A stretch of 64,000 nucleotides of DNA from Pseudoalteromonas luteoviolacea NCIMB 1944. Its GTDB lineage: Bacteria; Pseudomonadota; Gammaproteobacteria; Enterobacterales; Alteromonadaceae. The notes under the pieces are model-generated. The model was not told where the DNA came from. It saw nothing but the letters and a program-made list of their open reading frames with translations, and searched no databases. Where the stretch lies: contig NZ_AUXS01000025.1 of assembly GCF_001625565.1 (NCBI RefSeq), positions 1-64,000 of the forward strand, given 5' to 3'. The position numbers and the translations under genes are program-made. Shown here one piece after another: positions 46,640 through 56,407 of this stretch. How positions within the stretch are numbered: the first letter of the stretch is position 1; each line of letters opens with the position of its first letter.

Positions 46640-47566
46640 ATGAAATCACAGCACTTTATTTGGTTCATTTTTTACTTGATGATGTCGAGCAATTTGTCGG
46701 CAAGTCAGGCTCAGAATATGTCTGCAGAGCAAGTATCAACGGCAATAGCAAATATTTCTAATTCATTAATTGACGTTTACGTTGATCCCAATAAAGGGGC
46801 GCTTGCCGTAGATTCACTGAAAACAAAAATGAATAGGGGGCGTTTTCGCGGTGGGGCTGATTTTCATTGGTTTAAGAGTGAGGTTTACAACGCATTACGT
46901 ATGGCAACAGGTGATAATAGCTTTGAGTTAATACACAATAATTTTGCTATTGAGCTTATCTCTGAGCGTTATGATGAAGCGACTGTTGAATCCCAAATAT
47001 CTGGTGACGGCGTGGGTTACCTTGAACTTAAGGGGAGTTTTGCGTCTGGTGTTCATAGCGAGTTGATAGAAACCCATATTTCCGGCTTATCTAAGGCGAG
47101 AGCTTTGATAATTGATCTGCGCGCTGTAGATGAGGGGAGTATTGAATTGAGTCAGACACTGTTGGGGTATTTCATAGGTTTAGACCAAGCAATCGGATTG
47201 TTGCAAACAAACAAGGGGGTTGAATCAGTCTATGCTATTCAAACGCCAGAATTTGAACGTTTTGGCGACCATATACCTTTATATATACTGACGTCGTCAT
47301 TTGTAAGCGGTCCGTGGGAATTATTTAGTTACGCATTGCAAGAATCGGAGCGCGCAGTGGTAATTGGTGAAGAAACCATGGGGCTTGCAAGCATTGAAAC
47401 ATTAGTCCAGATCAGTGAACACATTACCTTGTCATTAACCAGTGGTATGTTAATGGGTGTGAATGAGCGTATATCGTGGCACGAAGAGGGAGTTGTGCCC
47501 AATCACTTTTCAAGTAGCAAAAAAGCACTGGATGTCGCATTGAATTTAATTGGTGAAAGACAATAG
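46640..47566 (+). CDS. S41-family (tail-specific protease-like) secreted protein
   Basis: The product is 308 aa with signal peptide (FIWFIFYLMMSSNLSAS). A catalytic-core-like region shows GVGYLELKGSFASGVHSELIETHISGLSKARALIIDLRAV, then IPLYILTSSFVSGPWELFSYALQESERAVVIGEETMGLAS. This follows the S41 order (LTSxxxSxxE with the presumed catalytic Ser, then GExTxG). No PDZ domain is present, as in IRBP-like members. The catalytic Lys is not evident, so activity is uncertain. Monocistronic; SD AAGGAAAG. Confidence 0.78.
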   Translation: MKSQHFIWFIFYLMMSSNLSASQAQNMSAEQVSTAIANISNSLIDVYVDPNKGALAVDSLKTKMNRGRFRGGADFHWFKSEVYNALRMATGDNSFELIHNNFAIELISERYDEATVESQISGDGVGYLELKGSFASGVHSELIETHISGLSKARALIIDLRAVDEGSIELSQTLLGYFIGLDQAIGLLQTNKGVESVYAIQTPEFERFGDHIPLYILTSSFVSGPWELFSYALQESERAVVIGEETMGLASIETLVQISEHITLSLTSGMLMGVNERISWHEEGVVPNHFSSSKKALDVALNLIGERQ

Positions 47567-47795
47567 CGCCAGTTTTATGGTGGTTGGTTTACCTCGATAG
47601 ATTCAATGAAAGTGGGGCATTTATCCGAAAAGTTTTGGCAAATTGGTAAAGCTCTCAAGAGGCTTAACAGGATGCACACTTTAAGCCAGACACAAAGAGA
47701 AAACACAGAACCATAGAAGCCAAGTCGAAACTAGCTTAGCTTCTATGATAGGCGTCAATTTTATTGGCAATTAATTGAATGCCAGTGATTTGTCA

Positions 47796-48677
47796 CTAAT
47801 TACTTGTCTTAACTGACTTATCACAAGTCGTAGGGTAGCACTTAAAGGCCGCTCTAAGCCCTTTATAAAGCCCTTGGTGTAACACAGACATATGGGTTTC
47901 ATCTTGGAAAACGTCATAAGTTCCAGTTGTCTTATTGGATGCATATAACAAATGCCCAGCTCTGGCAATGGCTTGAATATGCTCTAGATAGTCACCTGTA
48001 TCATTCGCTGCATCTTTATCGTTGTGGGCGGCCGCAATATAAATATTAAATGCTTTGCTATTTAATAGCCCTAATGACTGCTCTAATTGATTTACTGTGC
48101 CAGCATTGTCCCACCACATAGACGGATCCAGTGCGATATATGATTTAAAGGTGTCTTGGATTTGTGGGTTAAGTACCGAAGTAATAGTGAATAAGCCGCC
48201 TAAAGAGTGGCCAGCAAGGACCCGAAAATCATTAGTACGGTAGTTTTGATCGATAAAAGAAACAACCTCTTGTTTAATAAAATCCTGAAAAATAGCACTT
48301 TTTCCAGCGGTTAAATCCGTGCTATGGCCGTCGTTTGGTACAGTGGGAGTTAAGTCTCGCGTTCTGTGTTCTGTTGTATCAATTGCCACCAAAATTGCTT
48401 GAGGAATATGGCCAACCATGTTCGCAAACCACATGCTTTCCGCGGTAATAAATTGATATACAACCCCATCAGTAATATATACGACGGGATAACGTTTTTG
48501 TGCATTTTCAGGGGCGTGATACCCCGTTGGCAGCGCTACCCAAACGTTTTTGCTCTCAGCCAGTATGTTGGGGCTGAATGTATGTGCTATTGGTTCGTGT
48601 TTATATGTGAATGGTTCATAGTTGGCGAATGCAGAAAAACAGAATATTGAAAGTAATATACCAATGAGTGCATGCAT
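47796..48677 (-). CDS. Secreted esterase (alpha/beta-hydrolase, IroE/Fes-like)
   Basis: The product is 293 aa. Signal MHALIGILLSIFCFSAFA; the ATG at 48677 has SD AAAGGATAA and is preferred over 48704. The hydrolase shows YPVVYITDGVVYQF, QAILVAIDTTEHRTRDLTPT, the nucleophile elbow RVLAGHSLGGLFTI (Ser about residue 157) and DPSMWWDN, typical of the putative esterase family that includes ferri-siderophore esterases IroE/Fes and esterase D. A C-terminal His candidate is DETHMSVLHQG. Substrate unknown; no siderophore genes adjacent. Confidence 0.85.
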   Translation of the reverse strand: MHALIGILLSIFCFSAFANYEPFTYKHEPIAHTFSPNILAESKNVWVALPTGYHAPENAQKRYPVVYITDGVVYQFITAESMWFANMVGHIPQAILVAIDTTEHRTRDLTPTVPNDGHSTDLTAGKSAIFQDFIKQEVVSFIDQNYRTNDFRVLAGHSLGGLFTITSVLNPQIQDTFKSYIALDPSMWWDNAGTVNQLEQSLGLLNSKAFNIYIAAAHNDKDAANDTGDYLEHIQAIARAGHLLYASNKTTGTYDVFQDETHMSVLHQGLYKGLRAAFKCYPTTCDKSVKTSN

Positions 48678-49137
48678 AAAATTATCCTTTAATTTAATTA
48701 ACAAATTAGGTGGTATTACGTTTAACTCGTTCCTTTTTTATCACTCTTGAGCCATGATTTCTGTAAAGATGTGTCTAAATATTAAGACAATACACTCACA
48801 GAACTTAGGTTGGTTTAGTGATATGACGGAGTTTGAAAGCTGTACGCTTTGCTTGTGGCGCTAAAATTAATCCGACTGTTAAAGCAAGCGTTGAGTAGTT
48901 ATTCTTGTTTCTGAAAAGGGGGTAGATGAGGGCGAACACTAAAAGTAGGAAAGTTTGGTGCGCACTAACTATTTTGCGTCAGTTTATCGCCCAGAAATGG
49001 TTTAACGATTGTTAGGTGGCACTTTATGTCAAGAAATTGATCTTTATGTTGGTTTTTTGTTTGTGTAATTAAATCTAAATATTAACCGCGTGCCTTATAG
49101 GGTTACAATCTGATTCAATCAATTAAGGGCGCTACCT
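48678..49137. other. Intergenic region, 460 bp, divergent promoters
   Basis: No gene is seen. GATTGTTAGGTGGCAC at 49010-49025 superficially resembles the end of an integron attC site, but no matching second half or integrase was found. Confidence 0.4.
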
Positions 49138-50691
49138 ATGAACTTAGTTAAACCTATGATATGCCTAATGGCTGCTGTCAGCCTGTCGTCGATGGTAGAC
49201 TCCCAGTCTACTAAAAACCCGTCTAGCCTATATAATACTGCACAAAATCTAATACCTCATGGCGATTTTGAAACTGAAAATCGGTTTAAATTTCCGTCAA
49301 ATAGTGAAGGGGTTGCCAACCTAAATGACCAGTCTGCTATCTCAGGGCGTCAAAGTGTGCAAGTAAACTTTACCAACTTCAGTGTATATAGCCCGTTTAA
49401 TTACTCGTATAAATTTCCGGAAAATACACGACTGGAAAGTTTGAGTTTTAATGGACTTGTTCAAATGGTTTCTGGTTATGAAACGGAGTCACTTATTGCC
49501 GAGGCACATGTGACTTATCATAGTAATGGTCATTATCCGTTCACCCATGAACGCGTCGTTATTTCAGGCAATGACAATGATGTTTCTACTTTCAATGTAT
49601 ACGTACCACTTGATGAATCTCGAACAGTAAAACATGTAGATTTGAAGTTTTTATATGTTCAAAATCAGCAAGATTTAACCGTGTCACTCGATAACCTTGC
49701 ACTTTATGTGGTGCCAGCATAGAAAGAAAATTTAATACCTCATGGTGACTTTGAAACTGAGAATAGGTTTAGATTTCCAAGGACGAGCGAAGGTACATCG
49801 CAAATAACAAGAGAAAACCCGATTGTAGGACAACAAAGCCTAGAAGTTAACTTTACCAACTTCAGTGTATATAGCCCGTTTTATTACAGCTATCAATTTG
49901 CCGAAAATACGCAGTTAGAAAGTCTGCAGTTTAATGGTTTATTAAAGATGATTGAAGGCTTCGAGACAGAGTCACTTATTGCCGAAGCTCATGTAACTTA
50001 CCATCGAAATGGCCAATATCCGCTGACTCATCGTCGAGTGACGATTTCTGGAAATGGGGATGCTGTAAATCAGTTTACCGTCAAGGTGCCGCTCGATAAA
50101 AATAGAAAAATAAAGCATGTAGACTTAAAGTTTTTATACACACAGAATCAACAAGACCTAACGGTGTTACTTGATAATCTCGCACTTTATGTTGTGCCTA
50201 AAGAGCATAGCAACTTGATAGAGCACGGTAACTTTGAAAATGAAAACTTGTTTAGATTTCCTACCAACAGTAGTAGTACAGCATATCTAACGACGGATAC
50301 GCCGATTAGCGGTGAGCAAAGTGCTTTGATTAACTTTACGGATTTTGATGTTTACAGCCCTTTTAATCATGCTTATCAATTTGCAGAAAATACTTATCTA
50401 AATAGCTTACGCTTTAACGGTAAACTTCAAATGATTACTGGGTATGACACCGAGTCAGTGATTGCAGAAGCGCATGTAACATACCATGAAAGCGAGCAAT
50501 ATCCATTTGCGCACGAGCGTGTGACATTGAGCAATGTAGGCAATTCAGTAACGTCATTTGAAGTAGACTTACCATTGGATAGCAGCAGAGCAATAAAGCA
50601 TGTAGATCTTAAGTTTTTGCATTTTAAAAACCAAAGCAATCTATCTATTCTATTAGACGACCTCGTATTAACGGTTGATTCTGCGAACTAA
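49138..50691 (+). pseudogene. Three-repeat secreted protein interrupted by in-frame TAG
   Basis: The ATG at 49138 opens a signal-like start (MICLMAAVSLSSMVDS). Three repeats of ~160 residues follow, each with LIPHGDFETENRFRFP (or LIEHGNFENENLFRFP), INFTDFDVYSPF, TESLIAEAHVTYH and KHVDLKFLYVQNQ. Repeat 1 ends YVVPA-TAG (49720-49722), and the same frame goes straight on with KENLIPHGDFETENRF of repeat 2. Repeat 2 ends YVVPKEHS and repeat 3 ends at 50691. So the full frame is 518 codons with one amber codon. Repeat 1 alone could still be made. The fold may be a beta-jellyroll (inference); function unknown. Confidence 0.8.
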
Positions 50692-50709
50692 CATTCTTCG
50701 ATATTTATT

Positions 50710-50736
50710 AGAGCAAGTATAAAGTGTGCTTGCTCT
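50710..50736 (+). terminator. Hairpin after triple-repeat gene
   Basis: AGAGCAAG and CTTGCTCT with an 11-nt loop, 19 bp after the stop; no strong T-run. Confidence 0.55.
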
Positions 50737-50859
50737 TCACAGAGCTTATTTCCACCTTCGAAAAAACTTGTTATTTTACTTAACCAATTGAAACTATGAT
50801 ACTTGTGTGATTTTATATGAGCTCAAAAGTATAAATTAAAAAGCACAAGGAATAGTTAT

Positions 50860-51243
50860 ATGGCAAAAGAGTTTAAAGGAGGGTGCTTGTGTGGTCACAT
50901 CCGATTTACGGCGGCAGGAAAGCCTCTCAACCCGCATACGTGCTCATGTACCATGTGTCAGCGTCACAGTGGTTCTCTTAGTCAGGTGTGGGTCGAATTT
51001 GACAGCCAACACGTCACCTGGGATGGACCGGGAGGAGAGCCAAAGTTATGGCGCTCTTCAGAGTATTCTTCACGCAGCTTCTGCAATGAATGCGGTAGTA
51101 CGTTGGGGGCCATTGACGATGAGCCAATCGTTGCGTTGGTGCTTGGTACTTTTGACGCGCCAAATCGAAAAGAGCTTAGACCAAGTTCCCACTCCTATGT
51201 TTCTAAAAAGCCTAAATGGTGGAAAGTGCAGATTGACCACTAA
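50860..51243 (+). CDS. GFA/CENP-V-domain zinc protein
   Basis: The product is 127 aa. The zinc-binding Cys pattern of the GFA family is complete: GGCLCGHIRF, HTCSCTMCQRHSG and RSFCNECGSTLGA. The prototype Gfa promotes the glutathione-formaldehyde reaction; most members are of unknown function. SD AAGGAA. It is a single gene; no formaldehyde-oxidation genes are adjacent, so a detoxification role is only possible. Confidence 0.92.
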   Translation: MAKEFKGGCLCGHIRFTAAGKPLNPHTCSCTMCQRHSGSLSQVWVEFDSQHVTWDGPGGEPKLWRSSEYSSRSFCNECGSTLGAIDDEPIVALVLGTFDAPNRKELRPSSHSYVSKKPKWWKVQIDH

Positions 51244-51365
51244 CTTAAGAAAATGGAAGAGATAGTTGGGTTTGCACATCACAGGGTATCGTTGATAGCA
51301 TACTTAAAATACCCAAAATATAAGGGTGGATAACAATGAATAATAAACCTAGAAAGGGGGGGGTT

Positions 51366-51722
51366 ATGAACCAACATGAAAAACTCAATTATGTTGAATT
51401 TGCTGCGAAGGACTTGCAATCGACAAAGCTATTTTTCAGCCAGGTATTTGGCTGGGAATTTGTCGATTATGGGCCTGAATATACGGCTTTTTCAAATCAA
51501 GGTTTGGATGGCGGTTTTTATCAAGCTGATATGTCATGCCAAGTGAGCAATGGTGGGGCTCTCCTAGTATTCTATAGCAAAGATATTCAAAACACGCTTA
51601 GCAAGGTCACCGAAAATGGGGGAGAAATTGTGCTTCCCATCTTTGAGTTTCCAGGCGGGTGCCGTTTCCATTTCACCGAACCAAGTGGCAATGAATTTGC
51701 TGTCTGGTCAGAAACCGCATAA
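51366..51722 (+). CDS. VOC-family (glyoxalase-like) protein
   Basis: The product is 118 aa. The pattern HEKLNYVEFAAKDLQSTKLFFSQVFGWEFVDYGPEYTAFS and GGALLVFYSKDIQNTLSKVTENGGEIVLPIFEFPGGCRFHFTEPSGNEFAVWSE is typical of single-domain VOC proteins of the YdcJ/YaeR-like type. A run of eight G's (51356-51363) forms the SD of the ATG at 51366. An alternative in-frame ATG at 51336 has its own SD (GGTGG) and would place the G-run inside the coding sequence. Substrate unknown. Confidence 0.85.
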   Translation: MNQHEKLNYVEFAAKDLQSTKLFFSQVFGWEFVDYGPEYTAFSNQGLDGGFYQADMSCQVSNGGALLVFYSKDIQNTLSKVTENGGEIVLPIFEFPGGCRFHFTEPSGNEFAVWSETA

Positions 51723-51816
51723 TCGCGAAAACGCTCGTAAATTTTTTAAAATAGGGTTGATCTAAAATATCACACAGCTCGTTTACTGTTTAAAATGCTT
51801 GAATAAAGGTGAACGT

Positions 51817-51984
51817 ATGTTTGGAATTTTTAAGGCCAACCCAGTCAAAAAGCTCAGAAAAGCACATGATGCAAAACTCGAGCAAGCTATGTATGCCCAA
51901 AGAAATGGAGATATCAGAGGATACGCTATGTTGACTGCCGAAGCTGAGTCTATTTGGAAGGAAATAGAAGGTTTAGAAAAGTAA
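51817..51984 (+). CDS. DUF6435-family small protein
   Basis: The product is 55 aa: MFGIFKANPVKKLRKAHDAK, then a Gln/Arg-rich helix (YAQRNGDIRGYAMLTAEAESIWKEIEGLEK). This matches the short conserved proteins known as DUF6435 in marine gammaproteobacteria. SD AAAGGTGAAC. Likely a cytoplasmic helical hairpin; function unknown. Confidence 0.8.
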   Translation: MFGIFKANPVKKLRKAHDAKLEQAMYAQRNGDIRGYAMLTAEAESIWKEIEGLEK

Positions 51985-52347
51985 CAGTGGCTTTGCTTAG
52001 GTCACTTTTAAGACAGGTTCATGTTGACAGTGTTTGTGCTCGCTTATGAACACAGCAGAAGCTATATAGCGTGCACAAAGCACTCTGTTGATATTGAAAA
52101 AGACACCAATTAGGTGCGGTTATGTTAATGGCAGTGGGTAACCTCTGTCCAATGGTTTAATAGCTAATCTCACACGACTAATGTCACACCAGTGCTCTCC
52201 TCTTTCTTGTGTATTGTTCTAAATCTTACAATTTAATATTATCGCTCGTTTTTCTTTTGCTTTAATATATAGGTGTTTAACTGATTAAGGGTATGCCTTT
52301 TAAATCAGTAAATAGCATTAATAACAACAAACTATAAAAAGAAAATT
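51985..52347. other. Intergenic region, 363 bp
   Basis: No coding frame, repeat or RNA gene is recognised. The last 150 bp are AT-rich and should carry the promoter of the serine hydrolase gene. Confidence 0.4.
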
Positions 52348-53451
52348 ATGAATACAAGTTTAGGACAACGGCGGTATATCGCATGCTCTTTGGCTGCGGC
52401 AATGTGTATGTTTACTTCATTTCTTTCGATTGCAGACGAAGTGGACAAACTTATAACAACCACTATGCAAAAGCGCTTTATTCCTGGTTTGCAATTGGCA
52501 GTCGTTAAGGATAAAAAAATAGTTAAAGCCAAAGGTTATGGTATAGCGAACCAGCAAGATGACATTGCAGTAAAAAATCATACTGTTTTTTCAATCAACT
52601 CTATGACGAAAGCGTTTACTGGCGTAGCTTTAATGCAGTTGGTAGAAAAGGGCGTACTAACGCTTGATGATGGGATAGGCAAACACCTGCCTGAGCTTCC
52701 AAAAGCTTGGCATAACATAAAAATCAAACACCTTATGGCGCATACTTCAGGGCTGCCAAAAATTTTAAGTGGTTACTATATTGATTTGATTGTAAGAGGA
52801 AACCCCAAAGCAGCTTGGGAAAAGGTTCAAACGCTTCCTATGGTATCGAAAACAAATACCCGCTTTGATTACAACCAGACTGGTTATGTTATTGTGGGTA
52901 AAATTATCGATAAATACGTAGATGGTAATTTCATTAAATTTATAACCGATAATCAATTAAAACCGGTTGGCATGCAGCTTACAGCCAGTGCAGGTTTTGA
53001 ATACATGACATCCGTTATAAAAAATCAAGCCAGACAGTATTTGTATGACAAAGAAGAAAAGCGTTTTATCAATATTTACGGTAGGTTTTCATATATGTTG
53101 AGAACATCTGCAGGGATGAATTCAACAGCGACCGAGCTAGCCCAGTACATGATAGCTTTACAATCAAAAACGCTGATAAATGACTTGGATGCATTGTGGT
53201 CTCCAGTTACGCTCAACAATGGTAAAACACAAGGCTTTAGCAACTTGGAAAATGGCTATGCAATTGGTTGGCAGGTAATAGACAGAGAAAGCCATCCAGC
53301 GGTGAGTGCAAGCGGTGGTAATGCCGTCACCATGATCCACTACCCAAATGATGGCGTTTCAATCGTTGTACTTACCAACCTAGTCGGTGCGTTGCCAATT
53401 CAATTTGTTGATGAAATAGCAGCACATTATATCGAAGATTTTGCTCTGTAG
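52348..53451 (+). CDS. Serine hydrolase, beta-lactamase (class C/PBP4-like) fold
   Basis: The product is 367 aa with signal peptide (IACSLAAAMCMFTSFLSIAD). Active-site motifs: SMTK (SxxK, in FSINSMTKAFTGVALMQLVEKGVL, about residue 85) and YNQTGY (Tyr-x-Asn-like, in RFDYNQTGYVIVGKII); a C-terminal HxG-like element is SASGGNAVTMIHYP. Such proteins are periplasmic esterases or D-Ala peptidases and rarely true beta-lactamases. The substrate is not predictable. Ends 37 bp before a strong terminator. Confidence 0.9.
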   Translation: MNTSLGQRRYIACSLAAAMCMFTSFLSIADEVDKLITTTMQKRFIPGLQLAVVKDKKIVKAKGYGIANQQDDIAVKNHTVFSINSMTKAFTGVALMQLVEKGVLTLDDGIGKHLPELPKAWHNIKIKHLMAHTSGLPKILSGYYIDLIVRGNPKAAWEKVQTLPMVSKTNTRFDYNQTGYVIVGKIIDKYVDGNFIKFITDNQLKPVGMQLTASAGFEYMTSVIKNQARQYLYDKEEKRFINIYGRFSYMLRTSAGMNSTATELAQYMIALQSKTLINDLDALWSPVTLNNGKTQGFSNLENGYAIGWQVIDRESHPAVSASGGNAVTMIHYPNDGVSIVVLTNLVGALPIQFVDEIAAHYIEDFAL

Positions 53452-53487
53452 TTAAAGCATCAGAACTCGAAACTTATCTAGCATAGT

Positions 53488-53523
53488 AAAGGCCGTTTAA
53501 GCGAATTAGCTTAAACGGCCTTT
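53488..53523. terminator. Strong bidirectional-type hairpin terminator
   Basis: Perfect 15-bp stem AAAGGCCGTTTAAGC / GCTTAAACGGCCTTT with a 6-nt loop, A-rich before and TTTGTT after. Confidence 0.85.
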
Positions 53524-53770
53524 GTTAGGTACAGTTTGTTCATTTCTTATTAAATGTTGTTCAAAACTTTCACTTTATTTTTTGTCTCTGACTAGATATT
53601 AATCGACGATTCTTCCTCAGTATTTATTCGCTTTATTGCTCTGATTATTATCGACTTGCCTCTTCAGTACTGAGAAATAGAACTGTTACAAAAAGCAAAT
53701 AATTACTCCATTCAAGGCAGTTAATATATTTTGTATCTACAAGGAGAGTGCGGAACAAAAGGAGTTGAAA

Positions 53771-54202
53771 GTGAAAGTACCCATAATATTACTAGTTGTT
53801 TTTTTGGATTCTTGTACCTCGCCAAGTGTATATGACTTGAACGAGACAATGGACTTGATCGCAGATACAGAAGCCAGTGCACCCAATTCAGTACGTGGCG
53901 TTTTTCAATTTGAAATCAAGGCAGGCGCAAAAAGAGGCGATGTCGTGTATTTAAATACCCAACCGGATTATCGAGACAGGCGTAATGTGACGCTTGTGCT
54001 TAGCTGGTATGCCGTTGCCAAAATGACTAAAAAATATGGTCAAAGACCAGAAGTGTTTTTTATCAACAAAAAAGTTGAAGTGGTGGGAGAGGCCAGCAGA
54101 AAGAAAATACCGCTTTATCGTCAAGATGGGACTGCATCTGAAGCATATTATTACCAAACACATATAAACGTGTACAGTGACGTACTTGTGACACTTCTTT
54201 AA
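53771..54202 (+). CDS. Putative lipoprotein, unknown function
   Basis: The product is 143 aa. The GTG at 53771 is preferred because SD AAAGGAG lies at 53757-53763; a TTG at 53765 would sit too close. The N-terminus KVPIILLVVFLDSCTS has a lipobox-like LDSC. The mature domain (RGVFQFEIKAGAKRGDVVYLNTQPDYRDRRNVTLVLSWYAVAKMTKKYG) looks like a small beta-rich domain. Family not recognised. Convergent with the CvfB-like gene. Confidence 0.65.
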   Translation: MKVPIILLVVFLDSCTSPSVYDLNETMDLIADTEASAPNSVRGVFQFEIKAGAKRGDVVYLNTQPDYRDRRNVTLVLSWYAVAKMTKKYGQRPEVFFINKKVEVVGEASRKKIPLYRQDGTASEAYYYQTHINVYSDVLVTLL

Positions 54203-54208
54203 TTGAAA

Positions 54209-54239
54209 AGGTGATTTGGTCACGTAGGCCAAATCACCT
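54209..54239. terminator. Bidirectional hairpin between convergent genes
   Basis: AGGTGATTTGG and CCAAATCACCT, a perfect 11-bp stem with a 9-nt loop, between the lipoprotein and CvfB-like stop codons. Confidence 0.7.
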
Positions 54240-54247
54240 AACAGGAT

Positions 54248-55075
54248 TTATTTTCGAAGTGAAATAGAATTCGCTTCGATATCTATTTTGCCTTGCTTGA
54301 ACAAGCCACCGATGGCTTTTTTAAAGTTGGCTTTGCTGGTTGAGAAAGCTTGTTTGATAAGTTGAGGGTCTGACTTATCACCTAGCGGTAGAAAACCGTT
54401 ATTTTCTTCGAGTTTGGCAAGAATTTGTTCACCAAGACCTGAGATTTTCTCAATCCCCGGTTTTTCTAGTAAAACATCAATTTTGTCGCCCTCACGTACT
54501 TGCTTGATAAAGCCCTTCATACGTTGGCCGATATACATGCGCTTAAATACAGTATCAAAAAACACCATGCCAAAGTGGGTTTCGTTTATTACTACTTTGT
54601 AGCCCAGATCTGTTTTAGCAGCGACGATTAAGTCAACTTCCTGAAACTTATCGTACTGAGCAGGTGTTTTGTTGACGAACTTATTTAGGTTACTAGAAGC
54701 ACATAAACGTTTGCTCGCATTGTCTAGGTACAACTTTACGAGATAGCTGTAGCCTTCGCGCATTTTAGGCTTTTGCTCGTTATATGGTGCAAGCACATCT
54801 TTGGCGATACCCAAGTCCATAAATGCACCCACTTTATTGATTTGCTTCACGCGAAGTAGCGCAAATTCACCAACCTGTGCAATAGGGTCTTTGGTTGTAG
54901 CACACGCGTGCCCTTGGTTATCTGAATAGATAAAAACTTCTACGTTGTCGCCTTCTTCTAGGTATTCTGGCTTTTCATCCAGTGGTAAAAATACATCGCC
55001 AAGTTCTTTACCGTCGAGGTATGCGCCTTCTGCACAGATCTCTTCAATCATTAAAAATTGTTTAGTACCAAGCAT
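54248..55075 (-). CDS. CvfB-like S1-domain RNA-binding protein
   Basis: The product is 275 aa. It has tandem S1-like OB folds (GEFALLRVKQINKVGAFMDLGIAKDVLAPYNEQ, EVDLIVAAKTDLGYKVVINETHFGMVFFDTVF) and a C-terminal winged helix (DPQLIKQAFSTSKANFKKAIGGLFKQGKI), matching the CvfB/YitL family. CvfB binds RNA and affects virulence gene expression in Staphylococcus. The gene starts 3 bp after the stop of the DEAD-box helicase gene, so both are in one operon and may act together on RNA. Confidence 0.9.
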   Translation of the reverse strand: MLGTKQFLMIEEICAEGAYLDGKELGDVFLPLDEKPEYLEEGDNVEVFIYSDNQGHACATTKDPIAQVGEFALLRVKQINKVGAFMDLGIAKDVLAPYNEQKPKMREGYSYLVKLYLDNASKRLCASSNLNKFVNKTPAQYDKFQEVDLIVAAKTDLGYKVVINETHFGMVFFDTVFKRMYIGQRMKGFIKQVREGDKIDVLLEKPGIEKISGLGEQILAKLEENNGFLPLGDKSDPQLIKQAFSTSKANFKKAIGGLFKQGKIDIEANSISLRK

Positions 55076-55078
55076 GGC

Positions 55079-56407
55079 TTATTCCTCGGTTGGCTTTGGT
55101 TTTCTGCGAAGTGGTGCGTGACCATCCACATCAATTGGTGCTGCAATTGGCTTTTTCGGCGCTTTAGGCTTTTTCGTAAACTTGCGCTTTTGTTCTGCTT
55201 TTGCAGTTTTTTGTGGTTTTTTACCTTTATAAGTAGGCTTCTTAGGCTTTTCTTTAAAGCCCTTAAACTTACCTTCTAAGCCCTCAATTGTGTGGAAGGT
55301 GAGCTTTTCTTTCAGGTATTGTGCAATTGCCTGATAGCTCTTCCAATCTTTTGGACCAACTAGAGATGCCGCTGTGCCTTTGAAGCCCGCTCGGCCTGTA
55401 CGCCCGATGCGGTGAACATATTCTTCAGCTTGCTTAGGTAGGTCAAAGTTGATCACGTGAGTGACGTTTAACAAGTCAAGACCACGTGACGCGACATCTG
55501 TAGTGACCAGCACTTTATAAATACCGCGGCTAAAGGCATCCATGATATCTAAACGTTTGTTTTGTGCTAAATCACCTGCAAGACCAATGGCCTTGATCCC
55601 CATTTCGTTTAACAATTCACTTAAACGCGTTGTATCTTGGCGGGTAGCTGTGAAGATAATACATTGACCCACTTCGTCTTGTTGAACAAAGTGTTTTAGC
55701 AGCGCTTCTTTGTGATCTAGGTGATCAGCAAAGTACAATGCTTGTTGAATATCGCCGTGCTTTTCGTTACTGCCGCTTAGTAAAATCTTTTTCGGTGATT
55801 TTAAAAGGGCTTTGGCTGTTATTTCTACTTGAGCGTGCTCTAAAGTAGCAGAGAATAGCATGGTTTGACGAAGACGGTGGTCAGCTTGGCTATTGATAGC
55901 ATTAAGCTGCTTATCAAAGCCCAAATCAAGCATACGGTCGGCTTCATCAAAAATTAATAGTTCAAGGCCTGCTAAGTGCAGTGATTGCTGTTCCAAGTGA
56001 TCAGTAATACGACCTGGTGTGCCAATCACAAAGTGCGGGTTTTTTCGCAGCGCTTTTACTTGGTCGTTAAAGTTCTCACCACCTAATACCTTTGTTGCAG
56101 TCATCGCAGTACCTGCGATTAACAAACGGCACTGTGAAAATACTTGGTTAGCAAGCTCTCGGGTAGGGGCAACAATGAGTACGCGAGGGTCGCGTTTACT
56201 CAGCGCTTTTTGTTTCATTACGCGCTGAACAGCAGGTAATAAAAACGCCAAGGTTTTTCCTGAACCGGTTTTTGACTGGGCAAAAACATCGTGGCCTGCA
56301 AGTGCGGTAGGGATAGCATGCGCTTGGATCTCTGTTGGCTCATTAATTCCTTGATGTTGTAATTGCTTCTCAAAGCGTAGGTCAAGGCCGAGTTCGGAAA
56401 ATCTCAA
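55079..56407 (-). CDS. DEAD-box RNA helicase
   Basis: The product is about 442 aa. It has all core motifs: Q motif (INEPTEIQAHAIP), AQSKTGSGKT (motif I), PTRELA (Ia), FDEADRMLD (II, DEAD), FSATL (III), IIFTATR (IV), TTDVASRGLDL (V) and HRIGRTGR (VI). A ~70-residue Lys/Pro-rich tail follows, as in RhlE/SrmB-like helicases; the exact subgroup is not assigned. A TTG at 56407 with SD GGAGAA at 9 nt gives MRFSELGLDLRF, a standard start; a TTG at 56422 lies before that SD. Cotranscribed with the CvfB-like gene. Confidence 0.93.
   Translation of the reverse strand: MRFSELGLDLRFEKQLQHQGINEPTEIQAHAIPTALAGHDVFAQSKTGSGKTLAFLLPAVQRVMKQKALSKRDPRVLIVAPTRELANQVFSQCRLLIAGTAMTATKVLGGENFNDQVKALRKNPHFVIGTPGRITDHLEQQSLHLAGLELLIFDEADRMLDLGFDKQLNAINSQADHRLRQTMLFSATLEHAQVEITAKALLKSPKKILLSGSNEKHGDIQQALYFADHLDHKEALLKHFVQQDEVGQCIIFTATRQDTTRLSELLNEMGIKAIGLAGDLAQNKRLDIMDAFSRGIYKVLVTTDVASRGLDLLNVTHVINFDLPKQAEEYVHRIGRTGRAGFKGTAASLVGPKDWKSYQAIAQYLKEKLTFHTIEGLEGKFKGFKEKPKKPTYKGKKPQKTAKAEQKRKFTKKPKAPKKPIAAPIDVDGHAPLRRKPKPTEE

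Noticed and set aside
46428-46649. 73-codon minus-strand frame near the S41-like start
   Set aside because: No SD or conserved character, and it overlaps the promoter and start of the S41-like gene.
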